From positions 1,180,501-1,244,500 of the forward strand of contig JAHRBS010000006.1 in NCBI GenBank assembly GCA_024305745.1: DNA of 64,000 bases. The letters run 5' to 3'. A program made the translations under genes and the position numbers. Positions within the stretch are counted from its first letter, which is position 1. The number at the start of each line of letters is the position of its first letter. The notes below the pieces were generated by a model. The model saw only the letters and a list, made by a program, of their open reading frames with translations. It had not been told where the DNA came from and made no database searches. The stretch is from Polyporus tsugae (lineage: Eukaryota > Basidiomycota > Agaricomycetes > Polyporales > Polyporaceae). Below, in pieces: positions 42,110 to 53,525 of the stretch.

Positions 42110-44391
42110 TCACAAGCTCTGGCAGAAGAGCTTCCCCCGCGCGACCTGCACCCTGCACAGCTCGATCTCGGTTGGGACTGCGAGAAGGGATGCCGTGAGG
42201 ATGCCCGCCGAGTCCGCGAGGCCGATCGAGCCGATCTTGAACTCGCGCTCCTGCTTCGCGCGCTCGGGGTCCGTGCCCGGCGTGTCGTGCTTCTCCTGGT
42301 TGATCCGGTAGAACACGTTCACGCTGTTCGCCGTTCGTCAGCACCCGCCAGGGAAACGAGGAAGCAAGGGGAGGAAGAGGAGCCTAAGGAGGGAGAAGGA
42401 CTGACTATGCGAGGCCGCCGCAGATGCCCTCGATGGAGATGAGGAGGAGAACGAAGGCGAAGCTGGCGCCCTCGTCCGCGTCGCCGAAGATGCCGACGGC
42501 GGACTCGAAGGCGAGGATGGTGAGGATGAAGCCTTGAAGGATTGCCGGTGCGGAGAGCAGCTTACCCGGTAGTGGGGGCAGGCCGAGGGTGATGGACGAG
42601 CGGGAGAGGAAGACGGTCGACTGGTAGACGAGCTGCGTGTGGTGTGCGTGTATGTGAGCGCGGCACGACGACGGATGAGAGGACGTAGGCAAGAAGGGGC
42701 GTACCTGCCAGAGCGGGTAGTAGTCGCGGATGGACTTGATGATCTTGCTCATGAGCCAGTGCTTGTCGGGTGCAGGGACGGGGTAGACAAGCGTCGGTGC
42801 GACACCCTGGTTGATTGTGTACTCAAACTAGATTAAGTAGACGTCAGCGCAGGTCAAGGGTACATTGTGGATGTCGCAAAGCGCAAGGACCAACTGACCA
42901 AGTAGACGCAAACTGCAGGACAGTCATCAGCATAGGAATAAAAGGGAATAAGGGCAGAAACGCGTACACAATGGTAGCATGTACTTCATCAGCATGGGCT
43001 TCGCGAGTTTCCACTTGTTCCCGATGGACAAGGCGATGGGTACGGTCACGGTCGCCTCTGACTCCGTCACCATAATCGAGTCGGGTTCATCTTCTTCATT
43101 GGGCAGTTGCGTGTAAGAGACCGACAGAATGGACTCATCCTCGTACGTTGCCCCCGAAGAGAACTGGTCGGGGCGGGGGAGGATGAAGAAATACACAATC
43201 GGGAGGATGAATGGCAGGAACTGGATGGAATAGTGGTCAATGGTCGTATCGTCGTATGAATGGCATGAAACGTACTGAGGAAAGACCAACACCGAAGCGA
43301 ACGCCGAGCCCCCGGAGCTCCCACCAGAGGGCCGCACCCACGAGGCCAGCGCCACCGGTACCAGAGGCGAAGTAACTGCAGTACAGGTGGACGTTAATGT
43401 TGACCAGTGGTGAAGAGCATTGATAATGCGCACCCTACACTGTGGCCTGCTACCTTGGGAGGGTGGTACCGTGTCGACAGCTGCAGAAATGTCAGCTCGC
43501 CGAGACCTGTGGTTTACACTCTTCAATATGTATTATAAATGAGGCTTGCATAGCCCAAAACGTGTCCCGCAAGTGACCGATGGATCGAACCTCGTGCGCG
43601 TAGTCAAAGAAGGGAAGAGATGCACAAAGTATGTTCCTCCGCGGGAAGCGAAAACTCGAACGTGGGTAATCTTGACTGTTGCAGGGGAGGGGAGGAAGAA
43701 AGAGGTCGGGGTACTCACCAGACGAGAAGGATGCGAAGCATATACCCAACAGCCTCATGTACAGGGTATCAAAGATTGCAACCACCTGCACGAAGGATTC
43801 CGGCAATCAGACCGAATACATCGAATAGACGGAGTAAACGCACCAACATTCCCCCGACGCTGATTGCGGTGCAGCCGATAATCCGGCGTGCGTAGCGTAT
43901 CCGCCCCTTGAGCAAGTATGGCCATCCCAACTTCGCCACAAGGGCAGGAAATATGTTGCAAAACGCGATGATACCCTTGGGTGTAGATGGTGGAACGAGG
44001 TCTAACGCAGCGGACAGGATGATCACGTAGAGCACTGCACCAGGTTGTTGGCCAACGGGTCACGAAGTCAATCGGTCGGAAAGACTCACCATTATTTATA
44101 AGACCAAACAAGAAGAAGGATGCTCCCAGTTTGATACGTTTGCGGTAATCTGGGGATTTCATTCAAGTCAGCGATATGCGGTAGGAGCAGGGTGTTGAGA
44201 CTTTACAGTCTCCCAACGGATATAATCCTGGTGACCCGGGCAAATGCCCACATTCATCCAGACCCCTACAGTCAATGAGGATCTCCGCAATACATACCAG
44301 ACTTAAAAGTATCTTCAGGGGTGCTGAAGTCTTGAGGTAACAGTGCGTCGCCGTCCTCGTCGACGCCCCTCCTCCGTTCTCCTCGGCTCAT
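42110..44391 (-). CDS. BTN1: Battenin/CLN3 family vacuolar membrane protein
   Basis: Orthologue of human CLN3 and yeast Btn1, a polytopic lysosomal/vacuolar protein linked to pH and amino-acid homeostasis and, in mammals, glycerophosphodiester export. The start is ATG at 44391 (MSRGERRRGVDEDGD). The exons read in order: LGASFFLFGLINN spliced to VLYVIILSAALDLVPPSTPK; GLGELTFLQLSTRYHPP, a family hallmark; GYFASGTGGAGLVGAALWWE, a second hallmark; a variable acidic loop (LPNEEDEPDS); then the C-terminal half with IRDYYPLWQLVYQSTVFLSR and SIEGICGGLAYVNVFYRINQ. The end is RGKLFCQSL; it has no mammalian-type CaaX box. About 10-11 hydrophobic segments. The many short introns are typical of the genome. 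It is divergent from VWA8 over 468 bases. Confidence 0.9.
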
Positions 44392-44859
44392 TTCAGTGTT
44401 GAGGATAAGGTCTGACCCAGCCGAAGAGTGGGATATGAAGGTCCCAAGCAAGAAACAAGAAGACCACTAGACTAGACGGAGTAGACTGAGAGAAGCAGCG
44501 GCGGGATTGAGGAAGCACAGGTTGTGGCCTGGGGCGAGGCTGGGGTGTGTGGGGTCTCCTCCACGTGTGGTGGCTGTGCCTTCCCCATTCGTCCGTCCGG
44601 CTTCGGCTTCTTCTCCGGCCTCTCACTCAGCCCGGGCCTGAGACGATGATATTCACCTCTGAGTCTCAGCACAATGGCTTTCCTCCACCCTTCCTGACTT
44701 CGCTACTACGTTCAAGACGTTCGCTTTACGACGCATAGGAGGCGCAGCACACGCAACTCCATTGGGACTGGGGTGTTCGACGGGAACACAGTGAGTTCGC
44801 TTCAACTCTATAGAGCAAACGTGAGCTCACGCGCAGAGTCTAGACTGAGAGTGTTCTAA
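44392..44859. promoter_or_regulatory. Shared upstream region of CLN3 and VWA8 genes
   Basis: 468 bases between two divergent start codons, so it must hold both promoters. It contains pyrimidine/GC-rich stretches but no clear TATA box. Confidence 0.5.
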
Positions 44860-47800
44860 ATGGCCAATAGACGGCTCAAGCATGTCCTTAGTGGACTCGC
44901 AACTCCACCTCAGACCCTCGGTATCCTGAAACTTGGAGATATCTCCCACGATATCCTCGTATCCGCGGACCCCAGCCGCCTGCCACACAGCGAAGATGTT
45001 TTACTCGACACTTCCGACCCATTCAACCTCGATAACCTGCACTTCATTCTGCAGAAGTACCTGCTAGGACAAGATATCTTCCTGCTCTCTCAACCCGGCC
45101 CATATACGCGACGTTTAGCTTTGACGTTCTGTCGGTAAGCACTCCACTTCCTAGATTGAAGAGGTTCGACCCTCGAAATACCCCCATACACACGTTCGCT
45201 TGTTTACATGAGTGCGGCGCGCTCGCAGAGCCATGGATGCTCCATGATGCATGAACCATCGTCCGGATAAGGTGGCGGCGACCTGTTGGAGGACCACCTG
45301 ATGCTGTGCGGACAAGAGTGTACTGTCACCCGCCGACCAGGAGGAGCTCGTGATCCAGCTGGTTCTCTGGCTTTATTGCTATTACGTCTATCATACATTG
45401 GCATCGTCTGGATTAAACCGGGGCGCGCGCCATAAGAGCAAGTTCCTATTCTTGTTCTCGGGTCGCCATCTTTGGAGGCTTGAGGCACTCCGGATAGGAA
45501 CGGCCTCCGAAGGCCTATCAGCATGCAAATACAGCCCAAAGGTGGTCCTCTAAATGACAGATTCAGGGTGTTAGCATGGATCCTGGTCGAAACCATGGTT
45601 CTAGGTGGTGTGGAAGCAAGGATATCTGATTACCAGAGCTGATTTCCCTTCCTCAGGCTTGTTAATTCAGAGTACGAGTTTGTTGCTCTACATCGCGACA
45701 TTGGAGAGACAGAACTGAAGCAGGGCCGAGAGATTCGAGCTGGCGGGAATCTGGTCTACGTCGACAGTGCTGCAGTGCGCGCAGTGAAGCATGGTCGTAT
45801 TCTCATAATAGAAGGCATTGAGAAGGCGGAACGCGGTATCATGCCCGTGGGTCCCTCATAACAGTATTACAGCATATTTCTATACCTGACGTTGCCTTGG
45901 CTTAGGTGCTCAACAACTTGCTAGAGAACAGGGAGATGTACGGCCCTCAATTACTCACGTCGTCGAGTCGCTCATGATTTACAACCAGGAACCTCGACGA
46001 CGGCACGCATATCGTCCATCCCCACCGTTATGCACTCTTGGACGCGACTGAGACAGAATCGGTCACTTTCGTCCCTGCGCACAAGAACTTCCGCGTCATC
46101 GCCATCGCTGCTCCCGTTCCCCCATACCCTGGCTACCCTCTTGACCCTCCCTTTCGTAGTCGGTTCCAAGCGCGCTTTGTCGACCCCATGGGAGCATTGC
46201 TCGCACTCCAGCGCACCGGTGACTCGGTCGCGAACTCTATCTTCACTTCCTCACTATACCTGAAACTGCGAGACATTATCACAGCGACACAGATTGCCAG
46301 CGAATCGCGTCACTCGCTCGATGCGATCGCGAGGTCATCTCTTCCCGCCTTCCCACAGACGGCACTAGCCAAGGTCACCATATTCCTTTCCCTATTCCCT
46401 CCCCCAGAGAACCTCTCTCCCGAGCAGCTCGCGCGCTTCGTTCTCTCCATTCACCCCGCCTTGATTCACAGTCCCTTCATTGCGTGGGCCATGCTCTCGC
46501 GCCAATTCGAAGAGGCTGGACTCGGCGAGCTTGGTAGTCCGAACCTCACCGGGATCGAAGACGACACGGGCCTCCTCGGCTACCGCCTAGTACGCATCGA
46601 CCGCGTCGACGACCGCGCGGCGCGCGTCTACTTGGACCATCCCTCTGGCCTGGAAGTCAATGTCAGCGTCGCCGCGGGCCCGCAAGAGTACCTCACATTC
46701 CCGTTCGCGAACCTGGAGTTCCTGGAGTTTGTCCCAAGTGCGCGGTTCATGGGGCTGCTCACGGCGTTGTTGCAGGTGCACGCGCTCGGGTGGGACATCT
46801 CGTACACGCCGCCCGCGCTCCCGTCGACTGCGTCGTGCTCTACCACGACCCTGGTGAGGACGTTCGCGGCTGTGCTCGGGTACGAACTAGACGACGTGCA
46901 CATGTACAAAGAGCTTGGCGGCCGCGAGCTCATCATGCGGCGGAAGATCGAGGAAGGCGGCGCGACGACTTGGGAGCCCGCACCTCTTGTGGAGGGGGCA
47001 TGGGAGGGTCGACTGGTACACCTCGCTGGGTTGGATGTGATCGGCTCTACTGCGGGCTCGCTTGCGCGGCTCACGCAAGACCGCGAAGTCGAGCTCTGGG
47101 AAAAGAAGCGCATCGTGCGGCGGATTCTCGATGGCGAGGTAAGTCTCAATCCAACGCGCAGCGCGATAACGCTCAGCGCTTGCTTTCCAGGAGCCTTCGC
47201 CCGACCTCTCCGTCGCACACCGCGCATTCCGCGTAATCAGCACCGCGTCCAAGTCGCTGCCGCTCAAGGACTGGCTCTCGGACGAGCACGCGAACATGTT
47301 CTTCCCCGTCGCAGCACAGCCGATGTCGCATGCGGAAGAAGCGCACCTTCTTCTGCAGACAGGCTGCCCCGCTCCCGTCGTCGACACCCTCCTGCGCTTC
47401 GCGGATCGCTACAGGACGAGCATGACGGCGGATGCGGTGCAGAAGAACCGGAAGCTCGGCACGCGCGCGCTCATGCGCATCGCACGGCGCGTCGCGCAGT
47501 TCCCCTCTGCGGAACTGGATCTGCATGTGCTGCTCAGCCGCGCATTGCTTGCAGAGTTCCTCCCCGCGACGGAGGCGATGAACCTGCTGAACATTTTCGA
47601 GGAGACGGGCATCAAAAAGCGCACGCCTGCGGTGAGTTGTTTTCCTGCTTTCTCCGTGCTGCCCGTCGCGCAGCCGGTGATCTCGGAAGGAGTACTTATG
47701 TATCGCTGATCATTTGCGTATGTTTGTGGATGTGTCCCGCAGTTCAACCCGTCGCCTGAGATTCGCGATGGGGGCGTGTGGTTCCCACCGCCTAGCGGGC

Positions 47801-50774
47801 CGCAAGGCGAGGGTGCCAGCACGACGTTCATCCCATTCTTCGATCGCAGTCAAGATCCTGAAGGGGTGTCGCATATACCGTATATGGATCACTTCTACGA
47901 CAATAGTTTGCAAACGGGGTTGATGCGCGATTTAGTAATAGACTTAGAGGTGTTGGGCGACCATCTCGTTCTGCTGGGCAACCAGGTGAGCTTTGCCCAT
48001 AGGCGGGGTTTGAGTGTGTTTTTATTGAACGATTTCTCAGGGAGTTGGCAAGAACAAGGTTATCGACCGGTGAGTGTTCTATATCCATATCACCAGTTCG
48101 GGAATCTAATTTCCTAACTGCTGTATTGCGATAGATTGTGCCAGGTGAGAGTCGTGTCCATTGTCCGTCTTATTGCCCTGCTGACACTGTACGCAGCTTT
48201 TGGGTCGCCCTAGAGAGTATATTCAGCTGCATAGAGATACCACCGTAAACCAGTTAATGTTCCAGACCGTCCTGGAGAACGGCGTCATCAAGTACACCGA
48301 CTCCCCACTCCTTAGAGCCATACAGATGGGACGGGTCATTGTAATAGACGAGGCGGACAAGGCTGCGGAGCATGTCGTGGCCATCTTCCGCAGCCTCGCT
48401 GGCCACGGCCAGCTCACGCTCCCCGACGGCCGGCGTGTGCGCCAGATGAAGGAGCGCGACGGCGACATCGTCGTCCACCCCAACTTCCGCCTCATACTCC
48501 TCGCGAACCGTCCTGGATACCGTATGTTGTCTGGCCAATGTCTGACGCGTCGACTTCTGGTACTGACGCAATTTTAACCAGCTTTCCTTGGGAACCACTT
48601 CTTGCAGGTGCTCGGCGACAACTTCTGCTGCCACGCGGTAACGAACCCGGATATGGCGAGCGAGAGGAAGCTGCTCTCTCAGCTGGCTCCGCAACTCAGC
48701 GAGGACATGATTCTCCGCTTAGTGGCTGCCTTCCATGACCTTCGACGAGCGTACGAGGCTGGGACCCTGACATACCCTTATTCGCTGCGAGGCAAGTCCC
48801 CTTGTAATTTCCGCATAAGACGAGAGATTGACTATGGAAACAGAGTTGCTGAATCTCGTGCGGCATATGCAAGCGTACCCGAGCGACTCCCTCGAAGTTG
48901 CTTTGCGCAACGTCTTCGACTTCGACGTCTACAAGCCCGAGACGATTTCCAAGCTCGGGGACGTATTGGATCACCACGGGTGCGCTTTTGTCTCTGTAGA
49001 GGTTTGTGTTATTTCTGACATCGAAGTGCAGCCTAGCTGTCAAGAAGCTGGGGATCAACGCGGCGAGGGAAGCAACAGAGAAGCAGATCCTGGACCTCAA
49101 GTTTGAGCCGAAGGGTGATACTAGCCTGAATAGTCCGAAGTTCGGCAAGGAGGACCCTAAAAACGAGGCACATACCGGCGGAAACACTTGGGCTGGAGGC
49201 GTAAGTCGAAGTCGTTTCTGCAAATCTGAGTAACTCACGCAACGGTCCGTTAGACCGGAGGACGTGATACGGCCGGGCTTGGTGGCAGAGGTGGATATAT
49301 GCGTCTGTTCAAGGGTCATGACATTAATCAGGTAAGTGACCGTTGATGTCGATGCGCTGTTAGAGGTGCTGAGCTCAACCCGCTCCAGGTTCCGGACGCT
49401 CTCAAGAACGACGTCCCTGACCATGTGAAGGAGAAGGCGCGCGAGATGGCACGTCAAGAGCTGGCGAGGCGCCTTGAGGAGCTCAATATGAGCGCGGGAG
49501 AGGCGAAGCTCTATGGCTCCTTGCTGGCTGCCGTCGAGGGCCACGTTGCACAGTTGCACGACCTGCTCGAGAGTCAGTGTGCGTCCTATGCCCGTGTCGT
49601 GTTACACTGACGTTCGGAGCAGATTTGGCGGCGCGTGAAGAGGAACGTGTGTGGGTCAAGCGGCAGACCGACGGCGAGCTCGACGACAGCCGTCTCACCG
49701 AAGGGTTGACTGGCGAGGCGACAGTCTACAAGCGGCGGGGCATGGCGAAACCCGAGTTGGGGCGCCCACAGCTGAAGTATGCCTCAGTGCCGTCAGGGGA
49801 ATCGTTTGTGCTAATATTTGAATTAATTCAGGCCGAAGAGGATCCGGTTCCTGTTTGACGTTAGCGCGTCAATGTGAGCAGAGAATCCTTTGGATGAAGA
49901 AGTATTTGTGCTAACTTAGAATGGCAGGTACCGCTTCCAGGCAGACGGCCGTCTTAGACGCAGCATGGAAACAGGTACGGACTGTTATTGCATGAACGAT
50001 GGGCATACACTCACCTTTAATAGCGGTTATGCTGATGGAGACGTTCGATCGACTCACTCGGAAGGAGAAGTATGTGTGGGACGTAAGCTGACAGTTCACC
50101 GCTGCCTAGTGTTGTGTTGATCAAACATCTCGATAGATATACGGCCATGTAAGACGACTCGCTTATTCAGGTCTTTTATGCTCACGCACGGTTTACAGTC
50201 AGGGGATTCCCCCGAGGTGGCGTTGGTCGAAGTGGACAAGCCGCTGGAGCTGAAGGAAAGGTGGAAAGTCGTCGACAAGATGGAGATGATAACCCAGTAC
50301 ACCTTTGCCGGAGACTTCACCCGTATGTCAAACAGTCCTCTTCCTAGTTTCATTCTCTTAGAACCACCATAGTGGAAGCAATTGACAAGTCCGTAGCCGA
50401 CGTTGCTAAATTTGATGGCGGTGCGTATCGTTCGCTATTGCATTGCCTTCCGAGCTTATAGCATGTCGTCCCAGATGATTACTTCGTCATCGCCATCACG
50501 GACGCCAACTTCGCACGGTACAACATCACCGCGGAGGACCTCCGGGGCGTTATGGACCGTAACCCCAAGGTCCACACAGCTCTGATTTGCATTGGAGAAG
50601 GTGCAGAAGTGGCATGGTAGGAACCTCCATCATGCGCATTGTGATCGGTACATTCATGCCCTTCTATTCGGCAGGATACCGAAGAACCTACCCGGGCGGG
50701 GTTACAGAGTGTCCAACACGGCGGACATTCCAGCAGTGCTGCGGAGCATTCTGTCGACAATGGTTGACCGTTAG
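44860..50774 (+). CDS. VWA8: VWA8-type AAA+ ATPase with C-terminal VWA domain
   Basis: Orthologue of VWA8, a mitochondrial, midasin-like protein with tandem AAA+ modules and a C-terminal von Willebrand A domain; its role is poorly known. I join 23 exons totalling 4200 nt (1399 aa) with no frame break, shorter than the human protein of about 1900 aa. The first AAA has a degenerate P-loop (LLSQPGPYTRRLALTF) but retains VNNL-type VLNNLLENREMNLDDG and PLDPPFRSRFQARF. The second has a full Walker A, LLGNQGVGKNKVIDR, joined across introns to LCQLLGRPREYIQLHRDTT, and Walker B RVIVIDEADKA. The VWA domain begins RIRFLFDVSASMYRF with the MIDAS DxSxS. WDIYGHSGDSPEV and VIAITDANFARYNI follow, and the end is SILSTMVDR. 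Unusual splicing: intron 1 is 522 nt, two exons are 10 and 12 nt, and one intron has a GC donor. Confidence 0.9.
45135..45656 (+). other. Unusually long intron 1 of the VWA8 gene
   Basis: Donor gtaagc after CTGTCG and acceptor cctcag before GCTTGT give the frame-correct join CRLVNSEYEFVALHRD. At 522 nt it is about ten times the other introns of this gene, which suggests an insertion. I could not identify terminal repeats or a coding remnant. Confidence 0.6.
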
Positions 50775-51439
50775 CCAGCCCTCCCAATGACCAGTATCTT
50801 CATTGTTTTTTTACAATATATAACTATCCCGGTGTCGAAATGCTTCCCATTCACTGCGCGCGTCCGCAGACTTTGAAATCCTTCCAGCTCCTTCACGGAT
50901 GCTTGGAGCATGCCTTCAACTGCATATGTCAAATGCACATGCACAGCAAGCCCAATTTGAACGGTGCGTGGCATTGTTTTGATGTATCGGCTGTTCGACG
51001 ACACGACTAAAATGGCGATGCGGTTAGAAATGTTGCTGTGCTCGCCTCCGCCGCTCATGCGCAGCTCCCCGCGCGCGGGCCGCAGTGACAGTCCGGAGTT
51101 GATGATGAAATTGGACGCCATTGATGTTCACCCACAGTCACTTCGAAGGATTCTGCGCCGTCAAACTGGTTGTAGCTCGAAGGCAACGTTCAGTGCATTG
51201 TGTAGTGAGCGGGATGTCATGTCGGTTCGGTCAAGTTCTCTTACCGAAAACTCGGAGTGCACGTCGAGAATGCGGGGGGAGGCATATAAACCGTCACGAT
51301 CCATGGCAGACCTCATCCTCTTCAGCTCACCTTTTCCTTCCACATCCTACCGGCCTGGTGTCGAAAGCTTTTCGAATCTCATTACACTCCTTACCCTTCG
51401 TTCTTCACTCCTCCCTCCTTCACTAAGCCTATTCAAGCC
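50775..51439. other. Intergenic region before the HsbA-like cluster
   Basis: It holds the 3' flank of VWA8 and the promoter of the first HsbA-like gene, with a TATA box at 51284. No gene seen. Confidence 0.5.
51284..51290 (+). promoter_or_regulatory. TATA box of HsbA-like gene 1
   Basis: The sequence atataaa lies about 150 bases before ATG 51440. A similar gataaaagg element occurs at 55545-55553 before HsbA-like gene 3. Confidence 0.5.
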
Positions 51440-52137
51440 ATGGCCCGTATCTTTGCCACCGCCGGTTTGTTCGCCTACGTCACCTTCGCGGCCTCCCTGC
51501 TCGCTAACGGCGGTGAGTGCAAGATCTTCCGCATCAAATATGACAGCAGTACCTCGAACTCACGCAACTTCCTCAGCCCCCGCCCGCCGCCAGCTCGGCA
51601 ACCTCGAGTGCAACATCGACCGCGCCGAGATCGTCTTCCACGTCGCCCAGTTCGCCGGGATCGTGAACACCCTGGGGAACAACACGCACCTCGTCGCCGC
51701 GTACGAATGCATCGTGCCTTCCTTGACGCTTTCATCGGGACTAACCCTTGCCGTAAACCGCCGTCGCACAGAAACAAGACGGTCAAGCACGACGTCATGA
51801 CCCTGCAGACGGGCGCACAAGGCGCAGGCGGGGCCATCAAGCAAATCGTCCTCGCTCTCGTCAACGGCGACAAGGCCGACCCGGACCTCCGAACCCAGGT
51901 TGGGGGCAACCTCACCGCCATCCGCGACGCGTTGGCCGACCTGTCCTCGTACGTCCCCCCCCCTCCCCCCCTTCACTACATCTTCACTTTTCCAGTGAAA
52001 GCGAGAGGAGACGGCTTACCGTGTGGTCTTGAATTTACAGGAAGGACAATAGCACCTCGGCCTTGTTGGACACTGCGAACACCGAGTTCGTCAACTCGGT
52101 GAACGCGGCGAACGGCGTCGTGAACAACTGCAAGTAG
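51440..52137 (+). CDS. HsbA-like secreted cell-wall protein 1
   Basis: Small secreted protein of the hydrophobic surface binding protein A / cell-wall galactomannoprotein family. These coat hydrophobic surfaces and can recruit cutinase-type enzymes in Aspergillus. Four exons (51440-51512, 51577-51700, 51772-51948, 52041-52137) give 156 aa. The signal peptide is MARIFATAGLFAYVTFAASL. The mature part begins APARRQLGNLECNIDRAEIV, with long amphipathic helical segments (GAGGAIKQIVLALVNGD, VGGNLTAIRDALADLSS), and ends VNNCK. One Cys lies near each end. The helical, Ala/Thr-rich make-up and the intron phases match HsbA-like genes 2 and 3. Converges on gene 2. Confidence 0.8.
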
Positions 52138-52830
52138 GAGTCGGTGATTCGGGTCGGCGTCGTGGACGACATAACTAGTACTGATGGACTGCCGTGACAT
52201 ATCTGGCATATTTATATGTATATGCTGCCTTAGGCTGCAGCCGAGCAATGATAACCACCTCTGGAGGGGTTGTTTATCGCAGACGCCAACCTCGCAAAGG
52301 CGCCATCGAGATCGTAGATGTCGAGGCAAAATGCTGAAATAGAAACAAGGATACGATGTCGAGAGTCGGAGAGTCGGAGAACGCGTTCGAGAATCAAAGG
52401 CGAAGTCGAGGTGGTTCGAGAGGGTCGCAGTCGGATTCGTGCAGTCGCACGGATCGTCGTCGAAATACTGGGTATACAGAAGGGTGCCAGCGTGGCCGTT
52501 GTAGTACTTGGTAAGTACAAAAGAGACGTATGAGATGCTGGTACAACGCGAACACGAGGAATACAGCAAGTACGGGAGGCGCGTATGGCGGAGATATCGG
52601 AGACACGTGAGTATCAATGCAGGTCGGCCACTTAAAACTACAGTACCGTGACTAACACCATGTACTCTGCTCAAGCCACCACCTCGTATGCGACAACCCG
52701 GAGAGAACGAAACCGAAGAAACGAAAGGGAGAGGGAGGGGGACGAAGTCGGGGAGATTTACGCGGTTTCCCACCGAGGCCGAGCGCCGACACGCAACCTC
52801 CAAGCGTAGATCCCACTTACAAGACGACGC
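52138..52830. other. Convergent spacer of HsbA-like genes 1 and 2
   Basis: About 690 bases between two stop codons. It contains a short imperfect direct repeat (gtcggagagtcggaga near 52367-52382). No gene seen. Confidence 0.5.
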
Positions 52831-53525
52831 CTATTGGCAGGCCGCGAGGGCATCCGCGATTGCCGTGCCTGCGAGCTGCTCCAGAGCCTTCTCGATGTTC
52901 GAACCGATATCGGTGCTGGTCCTATGTAAGTGACAACACCATACAGCGATGAGCGTCACACAGTTTCGCTTCCGGAAACTGAAACTCTAAAACGACGTAC
53001 GAATTGGTAAGGTCGCTGAGCGCAGTTTCGACCGCGGTCAAGTTGTCCTGGACCACGGCGAGCACGTCCCCAGAGGCGGCGGCGGTACCGATGGTGCTGA
53101 TGGCGTCCTCCGCGCTGGAGACTGTGTCGATGATGCCCTGGATGACGGCGGAAAGAGCCACGTTGCTATTGCAGAACAGTCGGAATTCATGACCATAATG
53201 AGTATCGACAGAGATGAAAACGCATGGTAGATATGAAGTGGCGCGTAGGCTTACTCGGTGACCTGTCCGGCGACGGTCGTGAGGATACCTTGGAGGGTCG
53301 AGAGGCCCACTGAGACGCCCAGACGCGCGAGGTCGCAGCCAACGGTGCCGAGCTGGCGAGATGCGATTTTGGGGACAGGGGCTGTAGATGGTAAGGCGAT
53401 CGACACGAAGTCAGCACCTTGAGCGTATAAGAACTGGGGAGAAACCGGGACGTACCAGCGTAAATCTGAGTGCTCACTAAGAGCGAGAGGAAGGCGAGGA
53501 AGAAAACGACGGTGCGGGACAGCAT
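52831..53525 (-). CDS. HsbA-like secreted cell-wall protein 2
   Basis: Four exons on the minus strand (53525-53456, 53381-53255, 53165-53001, 52921-52831) total 453 nt, 150 aa. The signal peptide MLSRTVVFFLAFLSLLVST resembles that of gene 3 (MMSRVVVFLFAFLAFTSSL). The mature start is APVPKIASRQLGTVGCDLAR, followed by helical blocks GLSTLQGILTTVAGQVT, SAEDAISTIGTAAASGD and VVQDNLTAVETALSDLTN, and the C-terminus ALAACQ. Exon 2 is 127 nt, exactly as in gene 3, and the intron phases are the same, so 2 and 3 are close duplicates now in opposite orientation. Same likely role: binding to hydrophobic surfaces or the cell wall. Confidence 0.8.
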
